Positions 22,530 through 33,067 are shown, numbered from the stretch's first letter. The stretch is DNA of 64,000 nucleotides from Entoloma clypeatum (GCA_963565915.1 OY751495.1:4030001-4094000), one strand, 5' to 3'. Translations and numbers: made by a program. The notes: generated from the sequence alone by a model not told the origin.

Positions 22530-22838
22530 TGTTGAAGTTCCACCTGGGCGCTAGCCACAGGCGTACTGAGCAACATAGCTATAGTGGAAGTACTCTACGA
22601 TACCGCTATGGTCACTTACATGGTTTGGAGGGGTAAGGCTGGTGAGAGCGGTTGAGGCTGGTGAGAGCGATGGAGCTGGTTAAGAGTCAAGAGACAACTT
22701 GTTGATATTGACAGTTTCCTGGTCTTATATACCGTACTACTGTTTGTACCAACCAAACAAGTATGTAATGAAGATATGTAAAGGTCACGTGATGTAATCT
22801 AATCTAATCTAATCTACGTGATGGGAAAAGTTTCAACA
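22530..22838 (-). repeat. 5' LTR of Copia A
   Basis: 309 bp, by eye identical to the LTRs of copy B and clearly different from its own 3' LTR. TATATAAG promoter box and TCACGTGA palindrome present. Confidence 0.9.
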
Positions 22839-22843
22839 GAGAC

Positions 22844-23030
22844 AAAGGACGAAATATGCTGAGATCTAAGGACTTTTGTCCCAATCGCAGCTGAACATTC
22901 GATAGACAGTCAACCATAGATATCTAGATATTTGTACTATAGTGCGATTAAGGAATTTTTACGTTGCTGAAAAGCCTATACACCTTTCGTCCTTTCACAC
23001 GTCCAAAAACAGGTCGCGTCGCGTCTCGAC
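22844..23030. other. intergenic, no feature seen
   Basis: Short flank between Copia A and the small two-exon frame. Nothing recognised. Confidence 0.4.
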
Positions 23031-23301
23031 ATGAGAAACGCCCTTGAGGCCCTTGATGCGGTCCCCGGGCCGATTGAGTCAATGCATCGGTAAGTGTCCA
23101 ATTCAAGACTTCAAGTCATGTCATCGTGAACCCTTCAAAACCCTTGATATACTTGACAGGTTTGCAATGCGCTCTCGGCGGTTTACAGTTGCACATTCGA
23201 TGCGTCTAACGGGCACCAAGGCTGCTTGGGCATCAAGGGTTTATCGGGGGCATCGTGTGTTCCCCCAGAATTTGTTTGAGGCGGCCGGCATTCTCTGGTA
23301 G
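23031..23301 (+). CDS. small two-exon hypothetical protein, about 66 residues
   Basis: Exon 1 (23031-23089, MRNALEALDAVPGPIESMH) joins exon 2 (23160-23301) across a clean GT-AG intron, giving HRFAMRSRRFTVAHSMRLTG then TKAAWASRVYRGHRVFP and a stop. The basic block with AAWA..VYRGHR reminds me of a segment found in longer transposon-related proteins of basidiomycetes, so this may be a relic rather than a gene. Function unknown; splice signals are the main support. Confidence 0.35.
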
Positions 23302-24088
23302 ATTGGTCATTTCAGTATTTTGGTATCTTCTTGCTCAGCTTTTCTTGCATTTCTTATCGCCTTGAACCAGAGCATACTACACTATACGACTATAATATGT
23401 TCAGCCCCGATTAGGCTTAATCGTACGAAACTTACTTCTATTAGTGTATATTGTCCCGTTTTGGATCCCTGGTCACACAAAACATAACGCCACGTGACGT
23501 TGGCGGCGGATGGATCTTAAGTACCTTACCCGCATCGACTTTGCCTTCACTTCCCCCTTAGCCTGACGCGTTGACAGGTTCCCAGGGCTGTTTATCGCTC
23601 CCAATATAAAGGATTGCAAGGATGGAAGCCCTTCATCGTGAATATGCCTGGGACTTGGAGGAAAATACGCGTGGCAAAATGGGGGACAAAGTTGGGGACA
23701 AAGGTGAGCTGCGGCGGCGATTTCATAGCCTCCTAGTACAAGACTCACTACATATACCTACCTGAAGGTACTTGAGTACGAAGTACTTATCTACCCCGAA
23801 CATTCGCAAAATCGGTTCTTGAAGGTTCTAACGCCGCCGGTTATATGGGTTCTCGACTTCTTGGCAACCCGACGACAGTTTGTCGGTCTCACGGTGATGT
23901 TTTAAATCGTCGAGAAACCATGACTCGGATGCTCTCGGGTGTCATTCCGCCAGAATTTGAACGTGACCATTCGCAACTCCCTCTGGCTCGCTTCTGTCCT
24001 CCCGACATATAAGCAGACGCAATGGACAGACCGACAATCTGCATAGTTGTGTGTGGCCTGCGTATTCCACTCCATTCGAATTGCTGTG
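23302..24088. promoter_or_regulatory. upstream region of the JEN1-type transporter
   Basis: No supportable gene. The frame at 23473-23748 (minus) has no domain. A GTACTTGAGTACGAAGTACTT stretch near 23769-23789 contains short inverted repeats. It presumably holds the transporter promoter; no clear TATA box was identified. Confidence 0.3.
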
Positions 24089-26180
24089 ATGGTGCCGCAC
24101 TTCCTCAGAAACCTGATTCCTCGAAAGGAGGCACCCAACACGAGGCCCTTATTGACGGTCTTGGCGGAGTTGAACTGGGTCCAGTGGGCTCAATTCTTTA
24201 CGGGGTCTGTTCGTCGTTTCCTTGATTGTCCTATGGTTCACCTTCAGTTCAACTCAGGTGGCTTGCATGGACATGCGATGCCATCGATTTCTTCTCCGTA
24301 TCGCTCAGTGTTTCGCGGCTCGACACTCAGTTCTACAAGGCGACTCATGACATCGTGCGTAACCTCTCCCAGTTTGTGCTTTGACATACTTGAATGTGCT
24401 CATCGCAGACGACGGCCATCACCCTCACCCTCCTCTTCCGCACTCTTGGTGCTGTAGGTCTGCCACCGTCGCCCCTTTTATCTGTCCCTCATCGAACTTG
24501 ACAGATCCTCTTCGGCTTCTTATCCGACCGCTTCGGCCGAAAATGGCCTCTCGTCGCTAATCTCTTGCTCATCGCCGTCCTTGAGGTCGGCGTCGGCTTC
24601 GTCCAGACTTTCCACCAATTCCTCGCCCTGCGCTCCCTCTTCGGCGTCGGCATGGGTGGCATCTGGGGTCTTGCTGCCTCCACTGCCCTCGAGAATCTCC
24701 CTGTCGAGGCCCGTGGGTTCGGGTCCGGGGTCCTCCAACAGGGCTATGCAGTGGGATACCTGCTGGCCGCAGTAATCAGTTTGAAGCTCGTTCCGGAGAC
24801 GAAGACGACATGGAGAACCATGTTTTACACTGCATCGGGGATTTCCACCTTTTGTGCTGTATGTAGGGCGCTATTACCAGAGAGTGAGGTGTTTCTGAAG
24901 GCAAAGGAGGCGGAGAAGGCGCGGGGCGGGGGTCTGAGCACTGGGCAGAAGACTAAAGTCTTTCTTCACGAGACTAAGGAGATGCTTAAGACACACTGGA
25001 TGCTCTTCATCTACGCCGTCTTGCTCATGACAGGTATGTTCCGCCCCTCAGGCACTTGTTACACTCTTGCTTTGACGCAGAAATATCGACAGGCTTCAAT
25101 TTCTTGTCGCATGGTACTCAGGATCTGTACCCCATCTATCTCGAAACCAACAAGGGTTTCACGACATACGAGGCCACCGTAGCCACCATCATCGGAAACT
25201 GTGTATGTTACCACGTTCGCGTCTTCTATCCCTCTGTTCTCATGAACAGTCTTCATTTTCATGCAGGGCGCCATCTCGTAAGTCAAACCCCATCTCGCGA
25301 TACTCTCACCTTTTATCTACAACAGTGGGGGCATCATTGGAGGAATGATCAGTCAACACATTGGCCGTCGTCTCACTATCATGTACGTAGAATGTACCTA
25401 TCTTTTCTCTTCCGCTGAGATAAACCCACTCGTTTGTAGTATTTTCATTCTCCTCGTCGGAGCATTCATCCCTCTCTGGATCCTCCCCACCTCGTTCCAC
25501 GGTCTCGCAGCCGGCGCTTTCTGTATCCAATTTGGTGTTCAGGGTGCCTGGGGTGTTGTGTGTCCTTTATTTTCAAGATCTGATGCATCCAGCTAACGAA
25601 TGCGCCTACAGATCCCGATCCAGCTCGCAGAAATGTCCCCACCCGCATTCCGGGCATCGTTCCCAGGTATCGTTTACCAGCTCGGCAACGTGAGTTTTTC
25701 TTTCTTTGAATGATGTTTGAAGCGATACCTGAGGTTTACCAAAATTCAGATGGTTTCTTCTGCTTCTGCTCAAATAGAAGCCAGTGCGTTTCACCTTTAG
25801 CACCAGGTATCTCCATGGTCTGATAATATTTATAATTCGCACCTCCAGCTGGCGGAGACAATCTCAAAACCACCATCATCCAAGATGGAAAACAGAAGGT
25901 CGTGCCTGACTATTCCAGGGTGCAAGGCATACTCGTCGGCGTTGTCGCCGCCTTTGTGGTTTGCATCACGATCGTCGGTCCCGAGTGCGTCTCGCTTTCA
26001 TTACATGTCTCATTAGTTCACGGAAACGCATCTAGAAACCACGGCTCGCACTTTGAGAACCACAAGATTGCGGGGCAGGATGATGCCGTGAAGGGCAATG
26101 CAGACATGAACGATGTCTTCGCTGAGGGGGAAAAGGATGCATCGGTGATGGGCGAGAAGGGCAGTGTGGGGAGGGTTTAG
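24089..26180 (+). CDS. JEN1: JEN1-type carboxylic acid transporter (MFS), multi-exon
   Basis: Proton-coupled plasma-membrane importer of short-chain mono- or dicarboxylates such as lactate and pyruvate, by family. Start ATG at 24089 (MVPHFLRNLIPRKE), then LNWVQWAQFFTG. Introns of 50-70 bp separate exons giving WLAWTCDAIDFFSVSLS, TTAITLTLLFRTLGA and ILFGFLSDRFGRKWPL, the MFS loop signature. Next is MGGIWGLAASTALENLPVEA, then GVLQQGYAVGYLLAA. The JEN hallmark NXXSHXTQD is present as NFLSHGTQDLYP (about 25097-25132). Later exons give IPIQLAEMSPPAFRASFPG and a last helix near GILVGVVAAFVVCITIVG. The hydrophilic C-tail ends GEKGSVGRV. No break seen. The exact substrate is not determinable; the member name is by family resemblance. 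Confidence 0.85.
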
Positions 26181-27008
26181 TATGTCCTTCGGGATTTTGC
26201 TTATGAGTCCGTTCATTCCAACTTCCAAATTCGTCGACGGGTTTTGAACAACTAATAGGTTGTCTTCTTTCAGGGTACTCTGAGCGAGAGGATATACCGA
26301 TGTGTATTCGATTGCCTTTGCATAGACGTCATCATGTTTCCTTTTCATCATTAAACTCTTCCTCCACTTGTGCTTCAGCAATGTAAAAATTTGATGCAGG
26401 ACACTACGAAATTCATACATGTCCAGATTTTCGGGAACTCGTCAAATTTGCCGCTGAATGACGCGGGGAGTCACGCCTGATGCATTGATACCCCATCACT
26501 GCATACGACTCAAAGAAATTGACAAAGAATACATAAATTGATGATGTCAATTTCAATTTCAACCACCACGTCCACGATGGAGCTCGGAAACGTTCAAGGT
26601 GAAGGCGCTCATAGCGTTACAGCCGACCCGCGACTGTCACCAACTTCCGAGTCATTCGAGAGGATCAATCAGGATCCTGATCGAGAAGAGTTTCCGGAGC
26701 TCTCGGGCTTGCAACCTCTGTAAGCACACTAAACGGTACTCATTCAAGTTGATCCGTCTTCCTCATGCACCATCAACAAACCCTGGGTGGACTACATAGC
26801 CCTGTGCAGGTCTGTGCAGATTCTTGCAGCATCAGCATTTTCACAAAAAGCTATTGATCTATTTGGAGCTATTTTGCTCATCACTAGATAACAAGTCCAA
26901 CTAGCCTGAAGACTTGATTAGTTATTCATTCATTATGAAAGTGCTAGAATACATTACAGATGATGTACATAATGATTACAAAAGTAAGCCCAATACCATT
27001 GAGAATGA
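26181..27008. other. flank of transporter and left flank of hAT-2
   Basis: Contains a frame at 26538-26723 (plus) whose end, DREEFPELSGLQPL followed by GTAAGC, looks like a first exon of an MFS transporter, but no continuation is seen. At about 26772 CATCAACAAACCCTGGGTGG matches the terminus of the small inverted-repeat element at 35419, as a lone end. Confidence 0.35.
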
Positions 27009-27016
27009 GAAAAAAC
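27009..27016. repeat. 8-bp target-site duplication (hAT-2)
   Basis: GAAAAAAC at 27009-27016 and again at 36720-36727, directly outside the inverted termini. Confidence 0.9.
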
Positions 27017-27052
27017 TAGTGTTGCCGAAGTTCGGTTTGTTTCGGTTCTTGA

Positions 27053-27056
27053 CTGA
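27053..27056. repeat. 4-bp target-site duplication (Gypsy G1)
   Basis: CTGA at 27053-27056 and 33207-33210, flanking LTRs with TG and CA ends. Confidence 0.75.
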
Positions 27057-27344
27057 TGTTGAGGCGACGCTAAGTCAAACGACGTCGCGAGCCCAAACTT
27101 AAGAACGAAGTGGGAAATGTGAAGTGAACTGAATTGCCCAGAGACCCAGCGGGAATCTCAAGAGAACAAGCTATCGAATACAAGTGAAAGTACTCTACTT
27201 ATATATGTAAATTCCATGAGGCTGCGTTGTGGCAGCGTCATGCTGCGTGATAATAATGAGATGTCCTCATGTGCGATATGATGTAGATAAGATAAGATCG
27301 AGATAAGATAAGATAAAGTGAAAAGTGGAAATACGATCATAACA
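27057..27344 (-). repeat. 3' LTR of Gypsy G1
   Basis: 288 bp, same sequence by eye as 32919-33206. Confidence 0.93.
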
Positions 27345-27355
27345 TTACCCCCTTT

Positions 27356-30300
27356 CTAGATCTCGACTTCCAGGCGAGATATGATGTCGTCCGGGGTGTT
27401 CGTGAAATTTTCATATGGTTTAAATTCCAATCCTTCAAAGATGTTTGCGCGTAAGCGCCGAGGTGCATTCGGGTTTAATTTAAAGAAGTCCTCCACCGCT
27501 TCCTTGGCATGTTCTAGGTGATCCTCGGGTTCCCACGTGTTGTGGTCCTGAGTCAGACCCTCCCATTGTACTAAATATTCCAGCTTTCCTCTCTTCAACC
27601 TTGAGTCAATAACTTTTGCGACATCGTACTCCTCTTCGCCATTGATAACTATCGGGTTTGGTGCCTGCACCCTTTGTGACATAAATAGTGGTTCCTTAAA
27701 TAATCGGACTCGTGATATATTGATGACCGGGTGGATTTTCCAGGTTTTCGGTAATTTAAGTTCTACGGCGTGTGACGAAATGATTTTGGTTATGGTATAG
27801 GGTCCAATCCATCGTTCGGCAAGTTTCTTTAAGGGTCGGTTCAACTTCAGGTCTTTAGTCGATAACCAAACTTTGTCGCCAACTTTGTAAACTGGTGCAT
27901 CACCCCTTTTCAGGTTCGCATACCGTTCCATCTCTTCTCGTGCTTTTACTAGCGCCGCTTCCGCCTCCTCATGAATCTTCTTCATTCGCTCTGCGAATTC
28001 TTTTGCCGGTTCTGACTTTTCTGCCCTCCGAGGTTCTACGCCCATCCTAGGGTTAAACCCATAATTTACATAGAACGGCGAGAACTGAGTTGCCGTGTGA
28101 ATTTTATTATTATAGGCGAATTCCGCGGTTGCCATCCATTCGGGCCAATCTGTTTGCCGATGGGAAATAAATGATCTTAGATATTGTTCCAACTCCTGGT
28201 TGATGCGCTCCGTCTGTCCGTCTGTTTGCGGATGATACGCCGTTGATAATTTAGTTGTGATCCCCAATATTTTATTTAGTTCCTTCATAAATATTGCCGC
28301 AAATTGTGGTCCTCGATCTGACGTTAACGATTCTGGCAGTCCATGAAGTTTCCAGACTTCGTCCCGATATAGTTTAGCTAATCCTTCTGCTGAGACTTCA
28401 TCGCGTGTTTTGATAAAGTGTGATTGCTTTGTTGATCTGCAAGCCACGACTAATACTGCGTTGTACCCCTGAGCTTCTGGGAGTCCTACAATAAAATCTG
28501 CTGTAACATGTTTCCATGGTCCTGCATGTTCCGTGTTTGCTTTTAATTTACCAGCTAGCGGTTGAGGCACGTTTTTTGATCGTTGACATCTGTCGCAGCC
28601 CTCGACGTATGCTTTGACCATGTTTGTAATACTAGGCCACCAATAATTACGTGTAACCAATTCCAGGGTCTTCCACTGCCCTGGGTGTCCTGCAACTGGG
28701 TTGTCGTGGTGTAATTTAATTATTTCCTCCCTGAGTTCCTGACTTTTCGGAACATAAACCTTTCCTCTATGTAACCAGAGTCCCTGCTCTTCATGCCATT
28801 CGTCTGCGCGTAATGTTTTGGTATTTGTTTTCTTTAACTCTTCTACTGCTTTCAACACTTGTTCGTCAAATTCCTTGGCATCCCTGATGCGTTTTAATAG
28901 TTTACTTTCTTCTCCATCAATAAGTATGTGACCTCGATCCATTGCTCGCAAGTGGAAGTATTCCGGTTTTAATAATGTTACGTCTTCGTTGTCATTTTCC
29001 ACCCCCTTTCTATGATCGACCCTTCTCGAAAGAGCGTCCGCCTTTCCCATTGAGGTGCCAGCTTTGTGTATTAATTTAAAGTTGAAGCGTGTTAGATACA
29101 ACGCCCAGCGTGCTTGTCTGCGATTAAGCTTTCGTCCCTGCATGAAGTACTCGAGGTTTTTATGATCGGTCCAGATCTCGACCTCATGTTTGGCTCCTTC
29201 AAGGTGGTGTCTCCATGCTTCCAGCGCTCGAATTATGCCCAGCATTTCTTTATCGTGTACGTCGTAATTTCGTTCCACATCATTTAATCCTTTAGATAGA
29301 AAGGCACATGGCCTCCATTTCTCATCCTCGCATTCCATAGATAGAATTGCTCCTGTAGCAAAGTCCGATGCGTCTGATTCTACTCTCAACTTCCAATCCG
29401 GATCGGGAGATACTAATATAGGTGCTTCCGTAAATAATTTCTTTAGCATATCAAACGCTTCCTCCTGTTCCTCTTTCCAATTCCAGATTGTTTCTTTCCT
29501 TGTTAATTTATGTAAGGGCCCTGCCACTTTAGAGAAGTCTTTGACAAATCTTCGATAGAAATTGGCCAATCCTAGAAACGACTGAATTTCTTTGACTTTT
29601 GTTGGTTTCGGCCATTGTTTGATGGCGTCTACTTTTGAAGGATCCATTCGAATTCCGTCTTTCCCAATAATTAACCCTAAGAACTCTATTTCGTCTCGGT
29701 CAAAGAAACATTTTCCTGGTTTTAAGAATAAGTCGTTTTCTCGTAATCTTTTTAGAATTTCCTCCACGATTTCACTGTGTCCTTTTTCTCCTTCAGTTGC
29801 TACCAATATATCATCGATATAGATAACTACGTCTCCTTGATCAATCAAGTCTCTAAATATGTCGTTCATCATGGTTTGAAACGTGCTTGGGGAATTATTT
29901 AATCCGAAGAACATGACTGTTGGTTCGAAAGCTCCGTCTGGGGTTGTGAATGCCGCTTTCCACTCGTCTCCTTCTTTGATGCGTACATTGTTATACCCCC
30001 ATCTGAGGTCCATTTTGGTAAACCTTTTCTTTCCCTTTAATTTATCGATCAATTCCGGAATTAACGGGAGTGGATAATTATTGCGAACGGTCCAGCCGTT
30101 AATGTGTCGGTAATCCTGTACCATTCGTTTCTTTCCGTCTTTTTTGGGTATAAAGAATACTGGCGAGGTTTGTGGTGACTTGGTAGGTCGAATATATCCT
30201 TTGCGTAATTGATCGTTTACAAATTCGGATACTTCTCTCCTTTCATCTGGTGACAGGGGATAGACTTTGGCCTTCTTTGGTACGAAATCCGGTTTTAAGT

Positions 30301-31237
30301 CTATAGCGTGGTCCCATGGTTTCCTGACTGGTAATCTCTCCGATGCTTTCTTTTCAAAGACTGATAGATATTTGTGATATTTCCGGGGGACAACCTGTTC
30401 TGCCGGTACTTCATCTGAGGGTTCTCCTTTAGCTGCCCTGAGCGTGTGGATTACTTCCTCCTCCATTTCTTCCTCATTTCCTTCTACTACTTCTTCCATT
30501 CTTCCGCCCCATCTGGTTCTTGCAGTTTTATTTAAATAACGTGTTCGACGCATGCCACATTCTTCTGGACATCTTGATAGTTTAATTTCCGCCTTTTCCC
30601 AATCGATTTCTGGATTATGGCGTTTCAGCCAGGTATGTCCAACAATAATTTTAGCTTTCCCTAGGTTGCATGCCTCAAACACGGCTATCTCCACATGTCC
30701 TTTATACCGCATAGCCATGACTGCTTCATGCGTGATCGAACCTCCTTGGTTAAGCGTGCCATCAACGTTGTAGACCCGAATGGGGAAAGGTAGTTCCCTT
30801 AATTTAATGTTGTTCCTTTTGGCGAAGTCCAGATCTATGAACATCCCTGTCGCCCCTGAGTCTAGTAATGCTTCAACATCGAATGTGCGTTTGTCCTGCA
30901 ACGTTTCCAGCGTGATTTTCATCATAAGCTCCTTTTCCAAAGAAGCGGATCGAATAAAAGATGGTTCCCCCATAGAGTCCGTTTGCCTAGTTAAGTTATC
31001 TGATTCTTTGCAACAGGGAATTAAGCATTCATCCGTAGGGGACGAACCAAGCCTCGTTTCTGAGGGCTCCCCAATGATATAGTTTACAAGTGTATCTAAG
31101 TCCGATTCATCTTTTTTTGGTTTTTCTTTCCTACTAGGTTTATCTAATAGTATTTTATTGTACGTAACTGCAGCATCCGTAAGTTTCTGAAACCAAGATT
31201 TTACAATGTCCTTATGTACGTAAGAGTCTATAGGCAA
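27356..31237 (-). CDS. Gypsy G1 pol: protease, RT, RNase H, integrase, chromodomain
   Basis: Makes and integrates the element's cDNA. Counting from the TTG at 31237: protease LLDSGATGMF (Asp at about residue 126), reverse transcriptase with FTKMDLRWGYNNVRI and VVIYIDDILVAT, RNase H with VESDASDFATGAIL and TDHKNLEYF, integrase zinc region (HHDNPVAGHPG, CDRCQRSK) and catalytic core (HVTADFI, LTSDRGPQFAA, HPQTDGQTERINQ). The C-terminal chromodomain EEYDVAKVIDSRLKRGK to YLVQWEG and NTWEPEDHL should steer integration to marked chromatin, as in other chromoviruses. There is no ATG at the start. The frame continues upstream through NPPLALTNRYECLP into the gag gene in the -1 frame, so it is probably made as a Gag-Pol fusion by frameshifting. 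Confidence 0.93.
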   Translation of the reverse strand: MPIDSYVHKDIVKSWFQKLTDAAVTYNKILLDKPSRKEKPKKDESDLDTLVNYIIGEPSETRLGSSPTDECLIPCCKESDNLTRQTDSMGEPSFIRSASLEKELMMKITLETLQDKRTFDVEALLDSGATGMFIDLDFAKRNNIKLRELPFPIRVYNVDGTLNQGGSITHEAVMAMRYKGHVEIAVFEACNLGKAKIIVGHTWLKRHNPEIDWEKAEIKLSRCPEECGMRRTRYLNKTARTRWGGRMEEVVEGNEEEMEEEVIHTLRAAKGEPSDEVPAEQVVPRKYHKYLSVFEKKASERLPVRKPWDHAIDLKPDFVPKKAKVYPLSPDERREVSEFVNDQLRKGYIRPTKSPQTSPVFFIPKKDGKKRMVQDYRHINGWTVRNNYPLPLIPELIDKLKGKKRFTKMDLRWGYNNVRIKEGDEWKAAFTTPDGAFEPTVMFFGLNNSPSTFQTMMNDIFRDLIDQGDVVIYIDDILVATEGEKGHSEIVEEILKRLRENDLFLKPGKCFFDRDEIEFLGLIIGKDGIRMDPSKVDAIKQWPKPTKVKEIQSFLGLANFYRRFVKDFSKVAGPLHKLTRKETIWNWKEEQEEAFDMLKKLFTEAPILVSPDPDWKLRVESDASDFATGAILSMECEDEKWRPCAFLSKGLNDVERNYDVHDKEMLGIIRALEAWRHHLEGAKHEVEIWTDHKNLEYFMQGRKLNRRQARWALYLTRFNFKLIHKAGTSMGKADALSRRVDHRKGVENDNEDVTLLKPEYFHLRAMDRGHILIDGEESKLLKRIRDAKEFDEQVLKAVEELKKTNTKTLRADEWHEEQGLWLHRGKVYVPKSQELREEIIKLHHDNPVAGHPGQWKTLELVTRNYWWPSITNMVKAYVEGCDRCQRSKNVPQPLAGKLKANTEHAGPWKHVTADFIVGLPEAQGYNAVLVVACRSTKQSHFIKTRDEVSAEGLAKLYRDEVWKLHGLPESLTSDRGPQFAAIFMKELNKILGITTKLSTAYHPQTDGQTERINQELEQYLRSFISHRQTDWPEWMATAEFAYNNKIHTATQFSPFYVNYGFNPRMGVEPRRAEKSEPAKEFAERMKKIHEEAEAALVKAREEMERYANLKRGDAPVYKVGDKVWLSTKDLKLNRPLKKLAERWIGPYTITKIISSHAVELKLPKTWKIHPVINISRVRLFKEPLFMSQRVQAPNPIVINGEEEYDVAKVIDSRLKRGKLEYLVQWEGLTQDHNTWEPEDHLEHAKEAVEDFFKLNPNAPRRLRANIFEGLEFKPYENFTNTPDDIISRLEVEI

Positions 31238-31272
31238 ACATTCATATCGATTTGTCAGAGCCAGCGGGGGAT

Positions 31273-32361
31273 TTACTGGTTGACGTTCACAAAACCCTGC
31301 TGCCCAGCAGCTTGTCCATTGTTCTGACCATTGGGATTCGGCGCAGGCGCGCCAATCACACCCCTTGGTCCGTTTGCGGCTTGTCGTGCTTGACGCCTTG
31401 CCGTGATTTGTCGTAAGATTTCTTCTTCCTCATGTTCGTCGATTTGTTCAATCACAGCCGCTCGCACCCTGCGTTGTGGCCGTCTGCATTCCCGGGCGAA
31501 GTGCCCCTGTCCTCCGCAGTTGTAACAATTACCAGGCGCTCGGCGCTGGTTTCTATCGACCTCCATAGCATTGGGATCTCGGCGTCCCTGACCTTGCTGT
31601 CCGTTTTGCTGCGGGGCTCGGTACCCCCCGTACTGTTGTTGTCCGAATGGTCGCTGCTGATTCTGCTGGTTTGCGGGCCGATTGCCCCAACCGGTTCTCT
31701 GCTGTCCAAAGTTGTTGCCGGTCCTCATGCCCGGTCTTGCCGCGTAAGTTTCCTCTGCTCTTCCGATTGCTAAAATTTCCTCACTCGTGTCTTGCACGGT
31801 GGTCTGTCGTCTTCCCTGCTGGAACATTTGTTGTATGATCGAATCCTTGGTGTTCCTTTCTAGCAGAGATATCCCATGCATTTCCTCAATTTGGCCTTTG
31901 ATGACCAACGTTCCAAATTGTGTAATAAAATCGTCCACCCGCATGTTTCCTTGTTTAAAGGTTTCGATCTTGGCACGTGCCCATTCTATTTCTGTTGCTG
32001 ATTGGAATCTTGATGTCACCTCTCTCATTAATTGCTGGAACGTGGGCCAATGTTCTGATTCCATGCACTGCCTCAAGCGTGTTTCCCCATAGGTGCCGGC
32101 GGTAGCGCCTTCCAGGCGAGACCATACTGCAATGCAAATTTCTTCCTGTCCCTGGAACAGGTCCCGGTTGACCCTGATCCATGCCAGCATCTTTGTCCAC
32201 CATACTCCGAACGTTGCCTTGGCCCCATTGTACCTGCCGGGGTCTGCAGCGATTTCTAATCGTCTTCCATTGGGACGCGGGGCGGCGGGATTATGAGCGG
32301 GAGGAGGGAGAGGGGGATTGGGAAGGGGATTGTCGAACTCGTCGTCGTTGTTGTCGGCCAT
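31273..32361 (-). CDS. Gypsy G1 gag
   Basis: Structural capsid and nucleocapsid protein, 362 residues from the ATG at 32361 (MADNNDDEFDNPLPNPP). A helical capsid-type region spans TFGVWWTKMLAWIRVN to MRVDDFITQFGTL, followed by a Gln/Gly-rich linker and one CCHC knuckle, CYNCGGQGHFAREC. Ends VNVNQ then TAA at 31273-31275. A candidate slip site just upstream could pass ribosomes into pol. Confidence 0.92.
   Translation of the reverse strand: MADNNDDEFDNPLPNPPLPPPAHNPAAPRPNGRRLEIAADPGRYNGAKATFGVWWTKMLAWIRVNRDLFQGQEEICIAVWSRLEGATAGTYGETRLRQCMESEHWPTFQQLMREVTSRFQSATEIEWARAKIETFKQGNMRVDDFITQFGTLVIKGQIEEMHGISLLERNTKDSIIQQMFQQGRRQTTVQDTSEEILAIGRAEETYAARPGMRTGNNFGQQRTGWGNRPANQQNQQRPFGQQQYGGYRAPQQNGQQGQGRRDPNAMEVDRNQRRAPGNCYNCGGQGHFARECRRPQRRVRAAVIEQIDEHEEEEILRQITARRQARQAANGPRGVIGAPAPNPNGQNNGQAAGQQGFVNVNQ
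31291..31297 (-). promoter_or_regulatory. candidate -1 ribosomal frameshift heptamer GGGTTTT (G1)
   Basis: In gag frame the bases read CAG GGT TTT GTG, so G GGT TTT sits in the canonical X XXY YYZ register, 15 bp before the gag stop. A -1 slip there leads without a stop into the pol frame (QPVNPPLALTNRYE). Downstream only a weak CCAG/CTGG stem is visible. Confidence 0.55.
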
Positions 32362-32906
32362 GTTGTGTGAGCAATAGTGCTTTGTAGCGGGCGCGCGACC
32401 CTGTTCTGCTACTTAAGCGAAAAAGAAAACCTAAAAAAAGAAAAACCCAAAGAACGATCTGTTTACCCAGGCAGCCGAAATGCCCGAATGAAGGAAGATC
32501 TGGGAAAAATGAAAACCACGCGGTCAACACCCCTACGCGCGCTGGTTCTGTTGAATCCGGGAAAAGATCGGGGGTTGGAACACCTTTTGAGAACTAAACG
32601 TGCGCGACCTTCTTTTCCAAGTCGCCACACGCGCCAGCAGCTTTCCCGAAGGTCAGTTGCGTCGGCCTTTGGTCACCTCGACACGGGACGGGCTCAACGT
32701 TTCCCTGTGTGTCTCGAACGGCAACGCTAGTTATAGTGGGTGCACCAAGCGTTTCTCTTCTTATCCCTGAAGTCCGGGAGGTCCCCCTTAACGCTAGGGT
32801 CCGCGTGTAGTGGCGAGGTGTGACTTTTAACGCAAAAGCACGAAACGGCGGGGATAGTGATGGTGATGTGGGAAGTGTGTGTGTTTGGGCGGGCGATGAT
32901 GATAAG

Positions 32907-32916
32907 AGCTTGTTCT
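32907..32916 (-). other. self-priming-type primer site, Gypsy G1
   Basis: The minus strand reads AGAACAAGCT two bases inside the 5' LTR. It is complementary to AGCTTGTTCT inside the LTR (33025-33034, minus), which lies 33 bp downstream of a TATATAAG box, where transcription should begin. Confidence 0.65.
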
Positions 32917-33059
32917 TCTGTTGAGGCGACGCTAAGTCAAACGACGTCGCGAGCCCAAACTTAAGAACGAAGTGGGAAATGTGAAGTGAACTGAATTGCC
33001 CAGAGACCCAGCGGGAATCTCAAGAGAACAAGCTATCGAATACAAGTGAAAGTACTCTA

Positions 33060-33067
33060 CTTATATA
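33060..33067 (-). promoter_or_regulatory. TATA box of Gypsy G1
   Basis: TATATAAG on the minus strand, 33 bp ahead of the sequence that pairs with the primer site. Confidence 0.65.

Larger units (their letters stand above)
16808..22838 (-). mobile_element. Ty1/Copia retrotransposon copy A, 6031 bp, mosaic and frameshifted
   Basis: Flanked by GAGAC duplications. LTRs of 309 bp: 3' LTR 16808-17116, 5' LTR 22530-22838. Unlike copies B and C, its two LTRs differ at many sites. The 5' LTR and about 500 bp of leader match copy B by eye; the 3' LTR and nearly all coding sequence match the copy C type. A duplicated gag start (22029-22168) marks the join. Polypurine run of 7 G (as C at 17117-17123) abuts the 3' LTR. 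Confidence 0.92.

Noticed and set aside
22839..23301. 5' part of a larger host gene joined to the JEN1-type transporter
   Set aside because: The two-exon frame stops at 23301 and about 790 bp without coding separate it from the transporter start.
26538..26723. First exon of a second MFS transporter
   Set aside because: Only one short segment resembles such proteins and no downstream exon follows; noted in the region entry instead of being called a gene.
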